Assembly (NCBI RefSeq): GCF_001905385.1
Contig: NZ_LIPF01000002.1
Coordinates: 186,001-250,000 of the forward strand
Length of the DNA: 64,000 bases
Origin: Streptomyces sp. CB02414
Lineage (GTDB): Bacteria > Actinomycetota > Actinomycetes > Streptomycetales > Streptomycetaceae
Direction: 5' to 3'
Positions 28,256 to 37,396 of the stretch are shown here, in pieces. The translations under genes were made by a program, and so were the position numbers. Position 1 is the stretch's first letter. Each line of letters begins with the position of its first letter. The notes under the pieces were generated by a model, which had not been told where the DNA came from, ran no database searches, and saw nothing but the letters and a program-made list of their open reading frames with translations.

Positions 28256-28447
28256 CGGGCGTCTCCAGCGGTTGTCTTCAGTACGGGCGCGCTCGACGCG
28301 TACGTACCAGGTGGCATCCATCCTGCCGCAGGCCGTCAGTCGGCGAAGCACCGAGGCCCGAACCGCCCCGGGTGTCTACGCTGGGTGGTGAAGTCGGGCA
28401 GCCGTGCCGCCGGAAAGAACCGGCGGCCTTACCAGCCGAGGAACCCC

Positions 28448-29893
28448 GTGAGTGACACCCCATTCGGATTCGGCCTTCCGCCGGAGGAGCCGGACGACGG
28501 CGACGAGGGCAAGAAGAAGGACCAGCAGAGCGGCGGTGGTCAGGGACCGGCCAACCCGTTCGGTTTCGGGATGCCCGGAGCCGGAGGCTTTGGCGGCCCG
28601 GGCGCGGACAACCCGTTCGCCGCCATGTTCGGCTCCATGAACCCCAACGACCTGGGCGCCGCGTTCCAGCAGCTCGGCCAGATGCTCTCCTACGAGGGCG
28701 GCCCGGTGAACTGGGACATGGCCAAGCAGATCGCCCGCCAGACGGTCGCCCAGGGCACGCCGGACGGCACCAAGGACGCCAGCGTCGGCCCCGCCGAGCG
28801 CAATGCCGTCCAGGAGGCCGTCCGCCTGGCCGACCTGTGGCTGGACGACGCGACGGCCCTGCCCTCGGGCGCGGGCACCGCGGTGGCGTGGAGCCGCGCG
28901 GAGTGGGTCGAGGCGACGCTGCCCGCCTGGCGGGAGCTGGTCGACCCGGTCGCCGAGCGCGTCGGCACCGCCATGGGCGACGTGCTGCCCGAGGAGATGC
29001 AGGCCATGGCCGGCCCGCTGATCGGCATGATGCGCTCCATGGGCGGCGCCATGTTCGGCACGCAGATCGGGCAGGCCGTCGGCGTCCTCGCCGGCGAGGT
29101 CGTCGGCTCGACCGACGTGGGCCTGCCGCTCGGTCCGGCCGGCAAGGCCGCCCTGCTGCCGGCGAACATCGAGGCGTTCGGCAAGGACCTCGGCGTGTCC
29201 CAGGAGGAGGTGCGGCTGTACCTGGCCCTGCGCGAGGCCGCCCACCAGCGCCTCTTCGCGCACGTGCCGTGGCTGCGCTCGCACCTGTTCGGCGCCGTCG
29301 ACGGCTACGCCCGAGGCATCAAGGTGGACACGGCCAAGCTCGAGGACGTGGTCGGCCAGTTCGACCCGCAGAATCCCGAGCAGCTGCAGGAGGCTCTCCA
29401 GCAGGGCATGTTCCAGCCGGAGGACACCCCGGAGCAGAAGGCCGCACTGGCCCGTCTGGAGACGGCTCTGGCGCTCGTCGAGGGCTGGGTGGACGCGGTG
29501 GTGCACGCCGCCGCCAAGCCGCGCCTGTCCTCGGCCGACGCCCTGCGCGAGACGCTGCGCCGCCGTCGCGCCTCCGGCGGCCCGGCGGAGCAGACGTTCG
29601 CCACGCTGATCGGCCTGGAGCTGCGCCCGCGCCGCCTGCGCGACGCGTCCCGCCTGTGGGCGTCCCTGACGGACGCGCGCGGTGTCGACGGCCGGGACGG
29701 CCTGTGGGCCCACCCGGACATGCTGCCCACGGCGACCGACCTGGACGACCCGGACGGTTTCGTCCACCGCGAGCAGCTCGACTTCTCCGAGCTGGACAAG
29801 ATGCTCGGCGAGGCGGCGGGCAAGCCCGACCTGAAGAAGAAGGACGAGAAGGGCTCCGACGAGGCCGACGGCAAGGGCGACGACAGCGAGTGA
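28448..29893 (+). CDS. Zincin-like protein (DUF2342/TIGR03624 family)
   Basis: This 481-residue protein has a flexible Gly/Pro-rich N-terminus (FGFGLPPEE, GFGMPGAGG) and then a conserved helical domain with the REAAHQRLF metal-site-like motif of the Zincin_2 family. The tail is acidic and lysine-rich. Proteolytic activity has not been shown for the family to my knowledge. Orthologues sit next to the ABC1/whiB7 block in mycobacteria (Rv3195). The GTG at 28448 has GAGGAA five bases upstream. Its stop overlaps the following Nudix gene by four bases (GTGA). Confidence 0.86.
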   Translation: MSDTPFGFGLPPEEPDDGDEGKKKDQQSGGGQGPANPFGFGMPGAGGFGGPGADNPFAAMFGSMNPNDLGAAFQQLGQMLSYEGGPVNWDMAKQIARQTVAQGTPDGTKDASVGPAERNAVQEAVRLADLWLDDATALPSGAGTAVAWSRAEWVEATLPAWRELVDPVAERVGTAMGDVLPEEMQAMAGPLIGMMRSMGGAMFGTQIGQAVGVLAGEVVGSTDVGLPLGPAGKAALLPANIEAFGKDLGVSQEEVRLYLALREAAHQRLFAHVPWLRSHLFGAVDGYARGIKVDTAKLEDVVGQFDPQNPEQLQEALQQGMFQPEDTPEQKAALARLETALALVEGWVDAVVHAAAKPRLSSADALRETLRRRRASGGPAEQTFATLIGLELRPRRLRDASRLWASLTDARGVDGRDGLWAHPDMLPTATDLDDPDGFVHREQLDFSELDKMLGEAAGKPDLKKKDEKGSDEADGKGDDSE

Positions 29894-30405
29894 GCCTCCA
29901 CGACGACGCCGTCCTGGTCCTCAAGGCGTACGAGGGCCAGGACGAGCTGCGCCAGACCTACCTGGACCATCTCGCGACGCACCCGGACGGCATGTGGAAG
30001 GCGTGCGGGGCCGGGCACGTCACGGCGAGCGCCATGGTGATCGACCCGTCCCGCGAGCGGGTCCTGCTGACCCTCCACAAGAAGATGCGCATGTGGCTGC
30101 AGATGGGCGGCCACTGCGAGCCGGCCGACGCGACACTGGCGCGTGCCGCGCTGCGCGAGGCCACGGAGGAGTCCGGCATCGCCGGACTGCATCTGCTCTC
30201 CGGCGGTCCCGTGCGGCTGGACCGCCACCACACACCCTGCGCCTGGCACCTGGACGTCCAGTACGCGGCGCTGGCACCGGAGGGGGCCGTGGAGGCGATC
30301 AGCGAGGAGTCCCTCGACCTGCGCTGGTTCCCCTACGCCGAGGTCGCGGACGTGGCCGACGACTCGGTCGTACGCCTGCTGGAGGCGACCCGCGCCCGCC
30401 TGTGA
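29890..30405 (+). CDS. Nudix hydrolase
   Basis: This 171-residue Nudix protein is translationally coupled to the zincin-like gene (GTGA overlap). The Nudix helix GGHCEPAD...LREATEESGI is clear, but it carries one extra residue between the first acidic position and REATEE compared with the standard GX5EX7REUXEEXGU spacing, and Asp stands for Glu. The substrate is not predictable; nucleotide sugars or dinucleotides are possible. Confidence 0.88.
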   Translation: MSLHDDAVLVLKAYEGQDELRQTYLDHLATHPDGMWKACGAGHVTASAMVIDPSRERVLLTLHKKMRMWLQMGGHCEPADATLARAALREATEESGIAGLHLLSGGPVRLDRHHTPCAWHLDVQYAALAPEGAVEAISEESLDLRWFPYAEVADVADDSVVRLLEATRARL

Positions 30406-30444
30406 CCGGTAAGGGGTGACCGCCTGGCGATCACCCCTTACCGG
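30406..30444. terminator. Bidirectional terminator
   Basis: CCGGTAAGGGGTGA pairs perfectly with TCACCCCTTACCGG (14 bp), with an inner CGC/GCG pairing. It starts at the base after the Nudix stop and lies before the convergent AIM24 gene. Confidence 0.85.
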
Positions 30445-30463
30445 ACAGTGGCCGTGCCCGCGC

Positions 30464-31219
30464 TCAGCTCCAGACGTTGCCCTGGTTCTGACCGCGCGCC
30501 CCCTGCTGGCCCATGCCGTACTGGGCGGCGAGGCCCGAGCCGATCTGCGCGTTCTGCGGCGGCAGCAGCTCGCTGGGCTGGACGAGCGCGAAGCCGCTGC
30601 CCATGAAGCTGAGCTCCCAGCCCTCCCCGGTGCTGCCCCGGCGCCGCCACACCCCGGAGGAGTGCGTCTGCGCCTGCATCTGCACGCGCAGGCCGGTGGA
30701 CCAGGCGACGATCGCGTCGGCGTCGCAGTTGACGTACTTGTCGGGCGTCACCTGCATCATCAGCGGGGAGCCCGAGGTCATGAGGGCGACCTTGCCCCGT
30801 CCGGTGATGTTGAGCTGGTACTTCCCCGAGCCGGAGATGCCGTAGAGGCTGTCGACCGCGATGACCTCGTGGTGCAGGGACGAGTCCATCGCCAGCACGT
30901 AGCTGCTGTCGACGGTCAGGCCCTCCTGGTCGACGTCCATCACGTGGACGCACTGGGCGAGGTTGGCGAAGAAGACCGTGCCCTGCCCGTGGCAGCGCAT
31001 CAGGTCCAGGCCCTCACCGGTGCGCGCACGCGCGCGTGACTGGTTGTTGCTCTGGTACTCGGCGTCGAACTCGACGAGTCCCTGGTAGGCGACCATCGTG
31101 CCCTTGCGGGCGAGAACGTCGTCGTGGCCCTCCAGGGCGACGCGGAGCATGTGCTTGTTCTGCAGGCTCCAGGCGTCCTGGGTCTGCTGGTCGTTGTAGG
31201 CGAAAAGCGGGCTCTGCAT
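30464..31219 (-). CDS. AIM24-family beta-roll protein (third gene of the TerD/AIM24 set)
   Basis: This 251-residue protein has one AIM24 (TRAP-like) domain: repeated short beta-strands with Gly turns (SGSGKYQLNITGRGKVALMTSG, STGEGWELSFMGSGFALVQPSE). The C-terminus is Gln/Gly-rich (GMGQQGARGQNQG). In fungi AIM24 is mitochondrial; bacterial roles are unknown. GGGGAG lies about 10 nt before the ATG. The gene follows the second AIM24 gene by 17 bp in what looks like one operon with a TerD-AIM24 fusion. Confidence 0.87.
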   Translation of the reverse strand: MQSPLFAYNDQQTQDAWSLQNKHMLRVALEGHDDVLARKGTMVAYQGLVEFDAEYQSNNQSRARARTGEGLDLMRCHGQGTVFFANLAQCVHVMDVDQEGLTVDSSYVLAMDSSLHHEVIAVDSLYGISGSGKYQLNITGRGKVALMTSGSPLMMQVTPDKYVNCDADAIVAWSTGLRVQMQAQTHSSGVWRRRGSTGEGWELSFMGSGFALVQPSELLPPQNAQIGSGLAAQYGMGQQGARGQNQGNVWS

Positions 31220-31236
31220 GGTGTTCTGGCTCCCCC

Positions 31237-31917
31237 TCAGCCCCGGACCCGGAGGCGGTCGGTGCTGTCCTCGCTGGGCTGGACGACGACGATGCCCTGA
31301 CCGGAGAAGGCCATCTGGTAGGCCTCGCCGCTGCCGCGGCCGATCAGTGACTGCGCCTTGAAGCTGCGCTTGCCCTTCACCTTGAGGTTCGGGGACCAGG
31401 CGACGAGCGCGTCGGGGTCGACGTACGTCTCGTCCTCGCCACCGCCGCAGTCGACCACGATCGGCTTGCCCCGGGAGGTCAGGGCGACCCAGCCCTGTCC
31501 GGAGATCTTGGTGTTCCACAGGCCCTGCCCGGCGAACTTCGCCAGGCCTTTGACCCGCTCCACGCCCCAGGTGAGGTGGGCGTCGAAGGCGAGCAGGTTG
31601 GTGGCGTTGACGGAGATGCCGTCGCCGTTGAGGTTGATGACGACGACGTTCGCGCCGTAGTCGGCGAGGTACAGCAGTCCGTCACCGGAGCACTTCATCA
31701 GGGGCGCGCCCTCGCCGGTCATCCAGTCCTTGGCGATCTGGCGGACGGCCGGCGGGTTGGGCTCGTACTGGACGAAGCCCTCGTAGGCGGTCATCGAGCC
31801 CACGCGCGCGAGGAGGTCGTTCCCGGTCTGCATGGCGACCTTCAGCATGTGGTTGCCGTGGTTCTCCATGCGGGCGGCAACGGGTGCGGGAGCGTAGCCC
31901 GCGAGCGGCTGGTTCAT
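31237..31917 (-). CDS. AIM24-family protein (second gene of the set)
   Basis: This 226-residue single AIM24 domain is a paralogue of both flanking genes (NHMLKVAMQTGNDLLARVGSMTAYEGFVQY corresponds to NKHMLRVALEGHDDVLARKGTMVAYQGLVEF downstream). It has no signal peptide and is presumably cytosolic. It starts 13 bp after the TerD-AIM24 gene, with GAGGGAGAG upstream of the ATG. Three different AIM24 proteins in a row suggest a hetero-oligomeric assembly. Confidence 0.87.
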   Translation of the reverse strand: MNQPLAGYAPAPVAARMENHGNHMLKVAMQTGNDLLARVGSMTAYEGFVQYEPNPPAVRQIAKDWMTGEGAPLMKCSGDGLLYLADYGANVVVINLNGDGISVNATNLLAFDAHLTWGVERVKGLAKFAGQGLWNTKISGQGWVALTSRGKPIVVDCGGGEDETYVDPDALVAWSPNLKVKGKRSFKAQSLIGRGSGEAYQMAFSGQGIVVVQPSEDSTDRLRVRG

Positions 31918-31930
31918 GTCGGGCTCTCCC

Positions 31931-33703
31931 TCAGATCTCGTACGGCTGGACGATGATGAAATTGCCGGGCGCCGCCCGGAACTGCAGGTTGACGCTCTCG
32001 CCGGTGTCGCCCGCGTAGGAGTTGTGGCGCATCCGCACCTGGCTGGACACGACCACCTGGGCGGCGGCCGACCAGGCGACGACCGCGTTGCAGTCGGCGA
32101 AGGTGGTGGGCGTGACCGGCAGCACCACGGGCACGCCGTGCGTCTTGACGACGATCGTGCCGGTGCCCTGGAACTGCATCGTGAACAGCGCGCCACCGGG
32201 GATGCCGTGCCCCTCGATGCGGCGGACCTCGTACTGAAGGCTCTCGTCGAAGGCGAGGACGTTCTCCGCGGAGACGCAGATGGCGTCGCCCTGGAGCTCG
32301 ATCGGGTGCAGCATCGCGGAGTTGTCGGCGAGGAACACCTGACCCTTGCCGGTGCAGCGCATCAGCTGCATCTCCTGGCCGGTGGCGTTGCCCACGACCC
32401 GGCCGGCGAATCCGGCGCCCTTGTAGCTGAAGTCGACCTTGCCCTGGTAGAGCACCATGCTGCCCTGCCGGGCGAGCACGGGCTGGCCGTCCGCGCCGAG
32501 GTCGACGCGGACCAGCTTCTTGTTCTGCTGGGTCCAGCGCTGCCCGGTCGCCGTCTCGCGGAACTGCTGGAGCGCGGCCGTCACACCGGCGCCCTGCGGG
32601 GCTCCCTGGGGCGCCGCGCCCGGCGTCATGCCCTGCGCGGCTCCGTAGGGTGCCTGCTGGCCGTAGCCGGGGGGCGGGGTCGGCTGGCCGTAGCCGGCGG
32701 GCGGATTCTGCTGGCCGTAGCCCGGAGGCGGGGTCGGCTGGCCGTAGCCGGGCGGCGGGGCCGGGGCCTGAGGCGGTTGAGGCGCCTGGGGCTGGCCGTA
32801 GCCCGGAGGCGGCGGGGCGGTCTGACCCGGCACCTGGCCGTGCGGCGGCTGCTGCTGGCCCGGCTGGCCGTACGGCGTGGGTGCCGGGGCGGGCGGAGGC
32901 ACCGGGGAGCCGCCGGGCGGCGTGTTCATGGGCGCGACGATCGTCTGCGCGGCGTGCACATCGGAGCCGGGCGCGGGGGCGGGCGCCGGGGGCGGAGTGG
33001 CGCCGGCCGACGGGGCGAAGCCCTGCGGAGCGGGCTGAGGCGCGGGAGCCGGGACCGGTGCAGGGGCGGCGGGAGCGCCGAAGGCGGGCGGGGCCGCGGC
33101 CTGGGCCGGCGGCGCGAAACCCGGCGCGGCACCGTCGGCACCGGCCTGCGGCTGCTGCGGCGCCGGGGCCTCTTCCTCTGCCACCTCGCCGCCGAAGTTC
33201 CTCAGCAGCGCGTCCAGCCCGCCGTCGAAGCCCTGTCCGACGGCGGCGAACCGCCACACGTCCTTCAGGTAGAAGTCGCCCAGCATCACGGCGCGCTCGG
33301 TGGAGAACTCCGCACCGCTGAACGGGTACCGGGCCACCTCCTCACCGCCCGCGACGATCCGGATGTATCCGGAGGCGACCTGCGACATCTGCCCCGCGCC
33401 GTCGACCGTCGCCGTGAAGGACAGCTTCTGGATCTGCGGTGGAATCCTGTCGAGGGTGACACGGAACGACTCCGTGTCACCCGCCTGCGCACCCAGGAGC
33501 TGGATGGACTCCTCGGGGGTCTTCGGCTGGTTGAAGAACACGAAGTACCGGTCGTCCGACAATCGCTCGGCGGCGTCGAGACCGAAGCAGCTGATGTCGA
33601 AGCTCAGCCCGGGGCCCGAGATCTGCACGCCTACGTACAGATCCGTGCCCGCGGTGAGGTCACTGATCCTGGCCTTGTGGCCGCGTTGGAATTCCCTGGC
33701 CAT
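31931..33703 (-). CDS. TerD-AIM24 fusion protein with Pro/Gln-rich repeat linker
   Basis: This 590-residue protein has three parts. Residues 1-175 are a TerD domain with calcium-site-like acidic residues (FDISCF at 35-40, LSDDRYFVFFNQPKTP at 49-63). Residues 175-375 are a low-complexity Pro/Ala/Gln linker with repeated PPPGYGQ units. Residues 385-590 are an AIM24 domain. TerD proteins form stress-response complexes with membranes and other Ter proteins. It is first in a three-gene operon with two stand-alone AIM24 genes. The linker resembles prion-like sequence and may drive assembly. Function is inferred. Confidence 0.9.
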   Translation of the reverse strand: MAREFQRGHKARISDLTAGTDLYVGVQISGPGLSFDISCFGLDAAERLSDDRYFVFFNQPKTPEESIQLLGAQAGDTESFRVTLDRIPPQIQKLSFTATVDGAGQMSQVASGYIRIVAGGEEVARYPFSGAEFSTERAVMLGDFYLKDVWRFAAVGQGFDGGLDALLRNFGGEVAEEEAPAPQQPQAGADGAAPGFAPPAQAAAPPAFGAPAAPAPVPAPAPQPAPQGFAPSAGATPPPAPAPAPGSDVHAAQTIVAPMNTPPGGSPVPPPAPAPTPYGQPGQQQPPHGQVPGQTAPPPPGYGQPQAPQPPQAPAPPPGYGQPTPPPGYGQQNPPAGYGQPTPPPGYGQQAPYGAAQGMTPGAAPQGAPQGAGVTAALQQFRETATGQRWTQQNKKLVRVDLGADGQPVLARQGSMVLYQGKVDFSYKGAGFAGRVVGNATGQEMQLMRCTGKGQVFLADNSAMLHPIELQGDAICVSAENVLAFDESLQYEVRRIEGHGIPGGALFTMQFQGTGTIVVKTHGVPVVLPVTPTTFADCNAVVAWSAAAQVVVSSQVRMRHNSYAGDTGESVNLQFRAAPGNFIIVQPYEI

Positions 33704-33848
33704 GCGTTACGACCGTCCCCCATCCGAATGTGAGTGCGTCGCGCCAGGCTAACGGCAATCCCGGACAGTGGAAGAAGTCGGTACAGACCCGGTACAGAAC
33801 CCGTGCGCCGCCGTGGCGGAGCCCTTACGGGGCGTACTCCGAGGCGCG

Positions 33849-34445
33849 TTACTCGCTGCGCGCTCCGGGTACGTGCGGCAGCCGGTCGGCGGCGACAACG
33901 CCCTCGAGGTACCCGCGGGCCCGCTCGGTCCGCGGGTACGCCTCCAGCAGCCGCCAGAACCGGGGACCGTGGCCGGGAACGAGCAGATGCGCCAGTTCGT
34001 GCAGGAGGACGTAGTCGACGACGTACTCGGGCATGCCCTGGAGGCGGTGCGACAGCCGGATGCTTCCCTCGGACGGGGTACACGAGCCCCAGCGGGTGTT
34101 CTGGTTGGTGACCCAGCGGACCGAGGTGGGCCGGGCCCGCCCCTCGAAGTACTGGCCGGACAGGCACTCGGCGCGCTCGGCGAGTTCGGCGTCGCCGAGA
34201 ACGCGTTTGCTCTCCTGGGCGGCGAGCTTGTCCAGCATGACGCTCACCCAGCGTTGCTCCTCCGCCTCGGACATGCGGGCGGGGATCAGCACGACGGTGC
34301 GATCGCCCTCGCGGTACGCGGAGACCGTCCGGCGTCGCCGGGTGCTCCTGCGGACCTCGATCGCGCTCGTCGCCGAGCCGTTCGACGGCGGATTCGTCGG
34401 TGTGCGCTGGGGCGCCCCGGCGCGGTGCAGTGGGTCGGCGGACAC
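33849..34445 (-). CDS. YgjP-like (M48/SprT-type) metallopeptidase
   Basis: This 198-residue protein has the YgjP/DUF45 fold with a canonical HELAHLLVPGHGPRFW zinc motif (HELAH at 148-152). WVTNQNTRWGSC, typical of the family, precedes it. It is cytosolic; in related bacteria the family is tied to DNA-protein crosslink or restriction-linked functions but the role is not settled. The GTG start at 34445 has no Shine-Dalgarno and may be leaderless. It is divergent from the ThiF-like gene. Confidence 0.88.
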   Translation of the reverse strand: MSADPLHRAGAPQRTPTNPPSNGSATSAIEVRRSTRRRRTVSAYREGDRTVVLIPARMSEAEEQRWVSVMLDKLAAQESKRVLGDAELAERAECLSGQYFEGRARPTSVRWVTNQNTRWGSCTPSEGSIRLSHRLQGMPEYVVDYVLLHELAHLLVPGHGPRFWRLLEAYPRTERARGYLEGVVAADRLPHVPGARSE

Positions 34446-34535
34446 GCCACGACGTTACCCGCTGCACACGGGGAAGTCCCGGCTCCGGGACGCTTCGGCC
34501 CCGATCCGGCACCCCTCACTCGGCGTGTACGACCG

Positions 34536-34550
34536 ATTCGTATGACGAAT
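34536..34550. promoter_or_regulatory. Inverted repeat in the divergent YgjP/ThiF-like promoter region
   Basis: ATTCGT-ATG-ACGAAT is a perfect 6-bp inverted repeat between two divergent genes. A TGTGGACAA sequence (34561-34569), the complement of the Streptomyces DnaA-box consensus TTGTCCACA, lies 11 bp away. Either could be regulatory. Confidence 0.35.
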
Positions 34551-34685
34551 ACCCACCGCCTGTGGACAACTTTCGACGCCTCGGCGCGCATCCGGGCATG
34601 CTGGCACTCGCCGGCGCATCCGCGACCGACCACGCGGACCGGCACGTGCAGAGCTCGAAGACCGAAGACCCACGGGGGGCCTGGC

Positions 34686-35900
34686 ATGCATCCGATGGTG
34701 AAGCCCGCGCTCAGGCGCGGCTGGCGTGATCTGAACACCGTGCAGTTCGGGATGACGCCCGCGCACGCGTTGACGCTCGGCCCGGTGGACACCGCCACGG
34801 GCAGCTTCCTGGACCTGCTCAACGGCACCCGCGGTCCCGCTCTCCTGCGCGAGGAGGGACGCCGCATGGATCTGCCGGACGGACATGTCGACTGGGTGGT
34901 CGAGGGGCTCGCCCGTGCCGGTCTCCTCGACGACTCCAGGGGCGGCGGGCCGGACGCCGACGCCCTGCGGGAGAAGAGCGAGGTGCTCGACCGGCTCCGC
35001 CCCGACCTGGCCTCCCTCTCCCTGACCACGTCCGTTCCGGGAGAGGCGATGAGACACCTGGCCGCACGACGGGCCCTGCGGGTCCGGGTGAAGGGTGCCG
35101 GACGGGTGGGCGCGGTGCTGGCCGGCCTTCTGTCGGGCGCGGGCGTCGGCGTGGTCGACGTGCTCGACGGCGGGTGCGTCGAGCCGTGGGACGTCACTCC
35201 GGGCGGGCTCCCCGCCGAGTCCGTCGGGAGCCGCCGGGACGAGACGGCCCGCCGAGTCGTCCGCCGGGCAGCCCCCGGCCGGCCACCGCGCCGTGGTCCC
35301 GCGACACCGTCCGAGGACGACGCCCCGGGGTTCTCCCTGGTGATCGTCGCCCCGCGCGACGACGTCGCGGTGCATGCCCCCGATCCCGCCGCCGCGGATT
35401 CACTCATGGCCTCCGGTACGCCCCACCTGTACGCCGGTGTCGTCGAGGGGACCGGTGTGGTCGGTCCGCTGGTCCTGCCCGGCGAGACGGGCTGCGCTGG
35501 GTGCCTTCACTCTGACCGCACCGACCGGGACCCGGCCTGGCCCCGTCTGGTGGCGCAGTGGCGCTCCGGCGGCCGCCGACAGGTTCCTCCCTGCGATCTC
35601 ACGCTGGCCACGACGGTCGCCGGGCTGGCGGCGGCCCACGCTCTCGCGTTCCTGGACGGCGGTACGCCCTCCAGCATCGGCACCCGCTGGGAGGTGTCGC
35701 TGCCCGGACTGCGCTGGCACACGCGCCCGGTTCCCGCGCACCCCGCCTGCCCGTGCGAAGCCGCCGGAAAAGGTAAGCAGGAACACATCCCCGTGGAGGG
35801 GGAGCGGCGCGCGACAATGGCTGGGCAAGGGCCGTCAGCGGACGTTCGCCGTGAGGCAGAAGCCGCCCGGCCGGCTGGGACTTGGAGGGCGCATGTCTGA
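34686..35900 (+). CDS. Degenerate ThiF/E1-like protein with RRE-like N-terminus (TOMM-type)
   Basis: This 404-residue protein has an N-terminal winged-helix-like region (about 30-85) and a ThiF Rossmann domain (KGAGRVGAVLAGLLSGAGVGVVDVLDG, with GAGRVG at 137-142). Two zinc-type Cys pairs follow: C270/C273 and C355/C357. The E1 adenylation signature (NLNRQ) is replaced by PWDVTPGGL, so it may bind a peptide rather than adenylate it. This resembles the ocin-ThiF leader-peptide-binding proteins of azole RiPP pathways, yet no cyclodehydratase or precursor is nearby. It overlaps the ABC1 kinase by eight bases and is coupled to it. Confidence 0.75.
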   Translation: MHPMVKPALRRGWRDLNTVQFGMTPAHALTLGPVDTATGSFLDLLNGTRGPALLREEGRRMDLPDGHVDWVVEGLARAGLLDDSRGGGPDADALREKSEVLDRLRPDLASLSLTTSVPGEAMRHLAARRALRVRVKGAGRVGAVLAGLLSGAGVGVVDVLDGGCVEPWDVTPGGLPAESVGSRRDETARRVVRRAAPGRPPRRGPATPSEDDAPGFSLVIVAPRDDVAVHAPDPAAADSLMASGTPHLYAGVVEGTGVVGPLVLPGETGCAGCLHSDRTDRDPAWPRLVAQWRSGGRRQVPPCDLTLATTVAGLAAAHALAFLDGGTPSSIGTRWEVSLPGLRWHTRPVPAHPACPCEAAGKGKQEHIPVEGERRATMAGQGPSADVRREAEAARPAGTWRAHV

Positions 35901-37290
35901 TCTTCCGCGCAAGGCGGTCACCCGGACCGCCAAGCTCGCCGCGCTCCCGCTCGGCTTCGCCGGGCGGGCGACCTGGGGGCTCGGGAAGCGAATCGTGGGC
36001 GAGTCAGCGGAGATCGTCGGCCAGCAGCTGCAGCAGCGGACCGCTGAGCAGCTGTTCAAGGTGCTGGGCGAGCTCAAGGGCGGAGCGATGAAGTTCGGGC
36101 AGGCCCTGTCCGTCTTCGAGTCCGCGCTGCCCGAGGAGGTCGCCGGCCCGTACCGGGCAGCCCTGACCAAGCTGCAGGAGGCGGCGCCGCCCATGCCGAC
36201 GGGCACGGTGCACTCCGTTCTCGCGGAGCGGCTCGGCGAGGACTGGCAGGACCTGTTCCTGGAGTTCGAGGACAAGCCGGCCGCGGCGGCGTCCATCGGC
36301 CAGGTGCACCGTGCGGTGTGGCACGACGGCCGCGAGGTGGCGGTCAAGGTGCAGTACCCGGGCGCCGGCGAAGCCCTACTGTCCGACCTGAACCAGCTCA
36401 GCCGCTTCGCCCGCCTGCTCGGCCCCCTGGTTCCCGGCATGGACGTCAAGCCGCTGATCACGGAGCTCAAGGACCGGGTCTCCGAGGAGCTGGACTACGA
36501 CCTGGAGGCACAGGCCCAGCGCATCCACTCCGAGGAGTTCGCGGACGACCCGGACATCGTGGTGCCGGACGTGGTCCACCAGTGCGAACAGGTTCTGGTC
36601 ACCGAGTGGATGGACGGCGTCCCGCTGTCGGAGATCATCGCGGACGGTACGCCGCGACAGCGCGACCGGGCCGGTCAGCTGCTGGCGCACTTCCTCTTCT
36701 CGGGCCCGGCACGGACCGGCCTCCTGCACGCCGACCCGCACCCCGGGAACTTCCGGTTGCTGCCGGGCGGACCGGACGGCGAGGACGACTGGCGCCTCGG
36801 CGTCCTGGACTTCGGCACGGTCGACCGGCTCCCGGGCGGCCTGCCCGAGCCCATAGGGCAGGCCCTGCGCATGACGCTGGACGGCGAGGCTGACGCCGTC
36901 TACGAGATGCTCTGCTCCGAGGGCTTCGTCAAGGAGTCGATAGAGCTGGACCCCGACGCCGTCCTCGACTACCTCCTGCCGATCATCGAGCCGGCCCGGG
37001 TCGACGAGTTCACCTTCACCCGCGGGTGGATGCGGAGCCAGGCTGCCCGGATCGGTGACCCGCGCTCCCCCGCCTACCAGCTGGCCAAGCAGCTCAACCT
37101 GCCGCCCGCCTACCTCCTGATCCACCGCGTGACCCTGAGCACCATCGGCGTGCTGTGCCAGCTGAGCGCGACGGTGCGACTGCGCGACGAGCTGGAGGAC
37201 TGGCTCGTGGGCTTCCTCCCCGAGGACGACGAGGAGGACGGGTACGAGGTGGAGACGTACGACGTGGACGAAACGGCGGCGGAGGCCTGA
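35893..37290 (+). CDS. ABC1/UbiB/ADCK-family atypical kinase
   Basis: This 465-residue protein has all ADCK hallmarks: KFGQ (67-70) in the N-terminal extension, an Ala-rich loop AAASIGQVHRA (131-141), the nucleotide-binding Lys152 (VAVKVQYPG), HADPHPGN (278-285) and LDFG with Asp305. Family members are ATPases or kinases linked to prenyl-quinone and lipid homeostasis. The orthologue beside whiB7 in M. tuberculosis is Rv3197. GGAGGG lies just before the ATG, within the end of the ThiF-like gene. Confidence 0.93.
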   Translation: MSDLPRKAVTRTAKLAALPLGFAGRATWGLGKRIVGESAEIVGQQLQQRTAEQLFKVLGELKGGAMKFGQALSVFESALPEEVAGPYRAALTKLQEAAPPMPTGTVHSVLAERLGEDWQDLFLEFEDKPAAAASIGQVHRAVWHDGREVAVKVQYPGAGEALLSDLNQLSRFARLLGPLVPGMDVKPLITELKDRVSEELDYDLEAQAQRIHSEEFADDPDIVVPDVVHQCEQVLVTEWMDGVPLSEIIADGTPRQRDRAGQLLAHFLFSGPARTGLLHADPHPGNFRLLPGGPDGEDDWRLGVLDFGTVDRLPGGLPEPIGQALRMTLDGEADAVYEMLCSEGFVKESIELDPDAVLDYLLPIIEPARVDEFTFTRGWMRSQAARIGDPRSPAYQLAKQLNLPPAYLLIHRVTLSTIGVLCQLSATVRLRDELEDWLVGFLPEDDEEDGYEVETYDVDETAAEA

Positions 37291-37307
37291 GCCCCGGTCC
37301 TGACACG

Positions 37308-37347
37308 CCGTGGGGGCCGGTCCGTTCGAACGGACCGGCCCCCACGG
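37308..37347. terminator. Very long perfect palindromic terminator
   Basis: CCGTGGGGGCCGGTCCGTT pairs perfectly with its complement around a 2-nt CG centre (40 bp, no mismatch). It separates the ABC1 kinase gene from the convergent wblC operon. Confidence 0.85.
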
Positions 37348-37396
37348 GAAGAGGTTTCGCCTCCTGAGCCGGGAGGCCACCGCTTCGGGTGATCGG

